Below, piece after piece: positions 61,125 through 64,000 of a DNA stretch of 64,000 nucleotides. The stretch is from JAGVSR01 sp964589785. Lineage in GTDB: Bacteria; Pseudomonadota; Alphaproteobacteria; Rhizobiales; Hyphomicrobiaceae. The translations under genes were made by a program, and so were the position numbers. Numbering within the stretch: the first letter of the stretch is position 1; each line of letters begins with the position of its first letter. The stretch spans positions 1 to 64,000 of the forward strand of contig CAZPUQ010000002.1 of NCBI GenBank assembly GCA_964589785.1, in the 5' to 3' direction. The notes beneath the pieces were generated by a model. It was not told the origin of the DNA, did no database searches, and worked only from the letters and a program-made list of their open reading frames with translations.

Positions 61125-62207
61125 ATGGCATTGCTTACTTTCTTGTTGGGGCTTGGTGCGCTGGTCGTGGGGGCTGAGCTTCTGGTTCGCGGTGCTTCAA
61201 AGCTCGCCTTCAAACTCGGGATCTCGCCCCTCGTCGTCGGATTGACCGTCGTGGCGATGGGAACCAGTGCGCCCGAGTTGGCGGTTTCCGTGCAGTCGGC
61301 AGTCTCCGGCCAAACCGACATTGCGGTCGGCAACGTCGTTGGCAGCAACATCTTCAACATCCTCTTCATCCTCGGGGCGTCGGCGCTGATCACGCCCTTG
61401 GTCGTCAATCAGCAGCTGATCCGGCAGGAGGTCCCGATCATGGTCGGTGCCTCGCTGCTGTTTGTTGTGATGGCGCTTGACGGCGGCTTGTCGCGCTTCA
61501 ATGGCCTGTTCTTCATGACGGTGCTGATCGCGCACACGACGTTCTTGATCGTTCAGAGCCGCCGTCAGCAAGCAGTTGCCGCGGCCGCTGACAAGGTCGA
61601 ACCCGAGACTACCGGTTGGGATTCGAGCCTCATCGCCCAGACTGCGCTCATCGTCGCGGGCCTGGCGCTGCTCGTCCTGGGTGCGAGTTGGCTGGTCGGC
61701 GCGGCCGTCGTCCTCGCCAAGCATCTCGGCGTCAGTGAAATGGTGATCGGTCTCACCATTGTCGCGGCCGGGACCTCGCTGCCCGAGGTGGCGACATCGG
61801 TTCTCGCGGCCATTCGCGGTCAGCGTGATATTGCGGTGGGCAACGTCGTCGGTAGCAACATCTTCAATATCCTGGGGGTCCTTGGCGTCTCCGCGATCGT
61901 GGCGCCGAGTTCGCTCTCCGTGGCCCCGGCAATGATCGCATTCGATATCCCCGTGATGCTCGCCGTGGCGATTGCCTGCCTGCCGATCTTTTTCACGGGC
62001 CACTTGATCGCCCGCTGGGAGGGTGCGGTATTCTTCGGTCTCTATATCTCCTATACGCTCTATCTGATCCTGGCCGCGCAACAGCACGATGCACTTTCGA
62101 CCTACAGCCTCGTCTTGGGCACGTTCGTGCTCCCGATCTGCGCGTTGACGATCATCGTCATCGCCTGGCGGGAATGGCGCGCCGGAGGCAAGCCGTGGAA
62201 GCCATGA
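61125..62207 (+). CDS. CaCA-family Na+/Ca2+ antiporter (YrbG-like)
   Basis: A 360-residue membrane protein with the two inverted alpha repeats: GTSAPELAVS (about 46-55) with GNVVGSNIFNI, and GTSLPEVATS (about 221-230) again with GNVVGSNIFNI. These hold the ion-coordinating Glu residues. Ten helices are expected. It exchanges Ca2+ for Na+ or H+ across the inner membrane. ATG 61125 follows a GGAGG-type site. Together with the P-type ATPase it points to Ca2+ or cation balance as a theme of the island. Confidence 0.92.
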   Translation: MALLTFLLGLGALVVGAELLVRGASKLAFKLGISPLVVGLTVVAMGTSAPELAVSVQSAVSGQTDIAVGNVVGSNIFNILFILGASALITPLVVNQQLIRQEVPIMVGASLLFVVMALDGGLSRFNGLFFMTVLIAHTTFLIVQSRRQQAVAAAADKVEPETTGWDSSLIAQTALIVAGLALLVLGASWLVGAAVVLAKHLGVSEMVIGLTIVAAGTSLPEVATSVLAAIRGQRDIAVGNVVGSNIFNILGVLGVSAIVAPSSLSVAPAMIAFDIPVMLAVAIACLPIFFTGHLIARWEGAVFFGLYISYTLYLILAAQQHDALSTYSLVLGTFVLPICALTIIVIAWREWRAGGKPWKP

Positions 62208-62304
62208 TTCTTGCGATACGTTCCGGCACCTTGGAACTCCTGGCACGATCGATCCGGCCGCGTCCGCACCAGTGGCGTCTTCGAAACAAGGAAACCCTCA
62301 CCCC

Positions 62305-63558
62305 ATGACGCCCGAACCGGTGATGCTGCTCAATCTCGTCGAGGCGCTCGGCATTGGGCTCTTGATTGGCGCGGAGCGTGAACGCCATACGGCGCCTGAC
62401 ACCGTGCGGGCGTCGGCCGGCATCAGGACGTTTGCGATTGCGTCATTGGCTGGAGCGGTGAGCATCCTCGCCGGTGGTGAGCTGCTGCTGGTGGCGGCCA
62501 CGGCCGGGGTCACCGTGCTGGCGGGGCTTGCCTACGTGCGTGCCAAGGGTGACGCTGTCGGTCTGACGACCGAGATCGCGCTCGTCTTGACCGTGCTGCT
62601 CGGCGGGCTGTCGATCCGCCGGCCGGAGCTTGCGGCAGGCGTCGGTGTGGTCGTTGCCATACTGTTGGCCGCCCGGGCGCCGTTGCACACCTTCGTGCGC
62701 TCCGCCATGAGCCAAGACGAATTGCGGGACGGCCTCATTCTTGCCGCCGCGACCCTCGTTATCCTGCCGGTCGTGCCTGATGAGCCCGTCGGGCCCTATG
62801 GGACGCTGAACCCCTACACGATCTGGATCGTTGTCATACTCGTCATGGCAATCGGTGCCGCGGGGCATGTCGCGATTCGGCTGTTCGGGGCACAGTATGG
62901 CCTCCCGCTGTCAGGATTGGCTTCGGGTTTCATCTCCAGCACGGCCACAGTCAGAGATATGGCCGATCGGGCGAGCAAGGCGCCACGCCTCATGCTTGGA
63001 GCCGTCGCGGGAGCGTCGCTGTCGTCACTTTCGACGATCATTCAATTGGCTTTGGTTCTCGCGGCGACGAGCACGGCCACACTGCGAACGCTTGCGGCTC
63101 CGCTTTTTGCGGCCGGAGTCGCGGCGACCGTATATGGGGTGATCTGGTCGATCGTGGCGTTGCGTCAGCCGGCAGACGAGCAGTCGAGGAGCCCACAGAA
63201 GGCTGCCGTCAGTGTGCAGTCGGCCTTTGCTTTTTCCCTTGTCCTCGCCCTCATCCTCGTGGCGACGGCGGCGCTACAGGACGTGCTCGGCAATAACGGC
63301 GTGCTGCTCGCTGCAGCGCTCTCTGGCCTCGTCAACACACATTCCGCTGCCGTTTCGGTCGCGTTGCTCGTGGCCTCCGGAAAGATCGCGGTTGCCGATG
63401 CAGCCTTCCCGATCCTGACTGGCATGACGACGAACTCGATCATGCGAATGGTGCTTGCCTATGTTGGTGGTGGCCGGGAGTTTGCACTTCGTGTCGTGCC
63501 GGGACTTGTCCTGGTCATACTGGCTGCGTGGGGCGGCGCTTACTATGTCCGCATGTGA
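62305..63558 (+). CDS. MgtC/SapB-like protein with DUF4010 domain
   Basis: A 417-residue membrane protein. Residues 1-130 match the MgtC/SapB N-terminal domain (VEALGIGLLIGAERERH, IRTFAIASLAGAVSIL) and the remainder matches DUF4010 (GLASGFISSTATVRDMADRA, GLVNTHSAAVSVALLVASGK). The role in Mg2+ or envelope homeostasis is not established. ATG 62305 is chosen; the frame is open from 62272. It reads the same way as the antiporter, about 97 bases downstream. Confidence 0.87.
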   Translation: MTPEPVMLLNLVEALGIGLLIGAERERHTAPDTVRASAGIRTFAIASLAGAVSILAGGELLLVAATAGVTVLAGLAYVRAKGDAVGLTTEIALVLTVLLGGLSIRRPELAAGVGVVVAILLAARAPLHTFVRSAMSQDELRDGLILAAATLVILPVVPDEPVGPYGTLNPYTIWIVVILVMAIGAAGHVAIRLFGAQYGLPLSGLASGFISSTATVRDMADRASKAPRLMLGAVAGASLSSLSTIIQLALVLAATSTATLRTLAAPLFAAGVAATVYGVIWSIVALRQPADEQSRSPQKAAVSVQSAFAFSLVLALILVATAALQDVLGNNGVLLAAALSGLVNTHSAAVSVALLVASGKIAVADAAFPILTGMTTNSIMRMVLAYVGGGREFALRVVPGLVLVILAAWGGAYYVRM

Positions 63559-63783
63559 GGGCCTATGCCAATCCTGCGTCCTCAACCGGCGTGGCTTGTA
63601 TGAGCTTGTGACTTCGCAGACGCTGCCGTGAGCGGGCTCCTGCAAGAGAGGATGGTGTACCGCATGTTAGAGTGGTCGACTTCTCTGGGGCATACCGCAG
63701 GACCAAGGTGCGCGTTCATTTCGCGTTGTTCCTGCTTATCGCCTATCTTGCCCTCGCAGCAAGTCATTTCCGAAGATAGAGAC
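63559..63783. other. Intergenic spacer
   Basis: No gene is supported in this stretch. The minus-strand frame here has no start site or family signal. Confidence 0.4.
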
Positions 63784-64000
63784 TTGAGCATCCATCATCT
63801 ATAATTTCTATTCCGACCGCGCTCACTTGCGGTGATCGGAGCGTCGGATCGTCCACAAAGTGTCGCTGATATTCGCAATCTGCCCCCCCGGATTTGCCGG
63901 ACCGGTCATGGCCGTCAATATAGAGCGCGATGTGGTGGCTGGATTGAAGGCCTACCCGGACGTAGCGCGGCTCACGCAGCCGCCCGACCTCGCTGTCATC
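63784..64000 (+). pseudogene. Acyl-CoA synthetase (ADP-forming)/CoA-binding gene, 5' part, broken
   Basis: The frame from TTG 63784 reads LSIHHL, then a TAA stop at 63802, then FLFRPRSLAVIGASDRPQSV and ADIRNL. After a C7 run (63883-63889) it continues in the +1 frame as GFAGPVMAVNIERDVVAGLK and RLTQPPDLAVI, up to the window end. This is the CoA-binding N-terminus of ADP-forming acetyl-CoA synthetase or related PatZ-type proteins. It has a stop codon and a frameshift, so it appears inactive; the gene continues beyond the window. Confidence 0.75.

Noticed and set aside
61197..62246. 349-codon minus-strand frame opposite the CaCA antiporter
   Set aside because: His/Arg/Asp-rich translation with no domain; the antiporter on the plus strand is certain.
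1..64000. Insertion sequences or intact transposases
   Set aside because: No transposase-like protein or pair of terminal inverted repeats was recognised; the only recombinase trace is the resolvase relic at 11933.

Overview
The window looks like a high-GC alphaproteobacterium, probably Hyphomicrobiales. The evidence is an RpoH-like sigma factor, a relaxase/MobC pair and an accessory gene set of the kind found on rhizobial plasmids and integrative elements, and FNR/FixK-type operators in the stress island. This is inferred from protein families; no species can be named.

Layout. Bases 1-53 are the 3' part of a tRNA-Pro(GGG) gene. From there to about 48 kb lies what reads as an integrated or plasmid-derived mobile element. 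(i) 0.3-9.3 kb: accessory and regulatory genes, with an H-NS-like protein, a GIY-YIG-like protein and a decayed second fragment of it, a two-gene cassette (unknown protein plus ankyrin protein) present twice, an XRE regulator, an RpoH-family sigma factor and a YafQ/DinJ-type toxin-antitoxin pair. (ii) 9.5-11.9 kb: relaxase and MobC, followed by a dense field of perfect inverted repeats that is the best candidate for oriT or a related origin. (iii) 11.9-14 kb: a serine-recombinase remnant, then an ankyrin gene, a trypsin-like protease and a small membrane protein. (iv) 14-28 kb: transfer-associated membrane proteins, a VirD4/TraG-type coupling protein, proteins built from a repeated LytTR-like unit, a PDZ membrane protein and a PcfJ-like protein. 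(v) 28-47.8 kb: almost entirely minus strand, with a CbbX/EccA-like AAA+ ATPase, many small unknown genes, ParB, DUF2958, DUF2493, a Toprim protein and a 1438-residue methylase-helicase. Most of these small genes are preceded by GC hairpins flanked by GAGA-rich tracts. No integrase, VirB/Tra secretion ATPase or second copy of the tRNA end was seen, so the element is either mobilisable only or incomplete in this window.

From 48.2 to 64 kb the content changes to a stress and ion-homeostasis island: five universal-stress-protein genes (one broken), a membrane c-type cytochrome, a frameshifted Kef-type K+/H+ antiporter, a GntP-family permease, a patatin, a P-type cation ATPase, a CaCA antiporter and an MgtC/DUF4010 protein. 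Two FNR/FixK-like sites sit at its promoters, which suggests low-oxygen control. Whether this island is cargo or host chromosome cannot be decided here.

Several genes (at about 4.04, 47.42, 52.25, 59.6 and 63.89 kb) carry single-base frameshifts, four of them at short homopolymer runs. That is consistent either with gene decay or with indel errors in the assembly.
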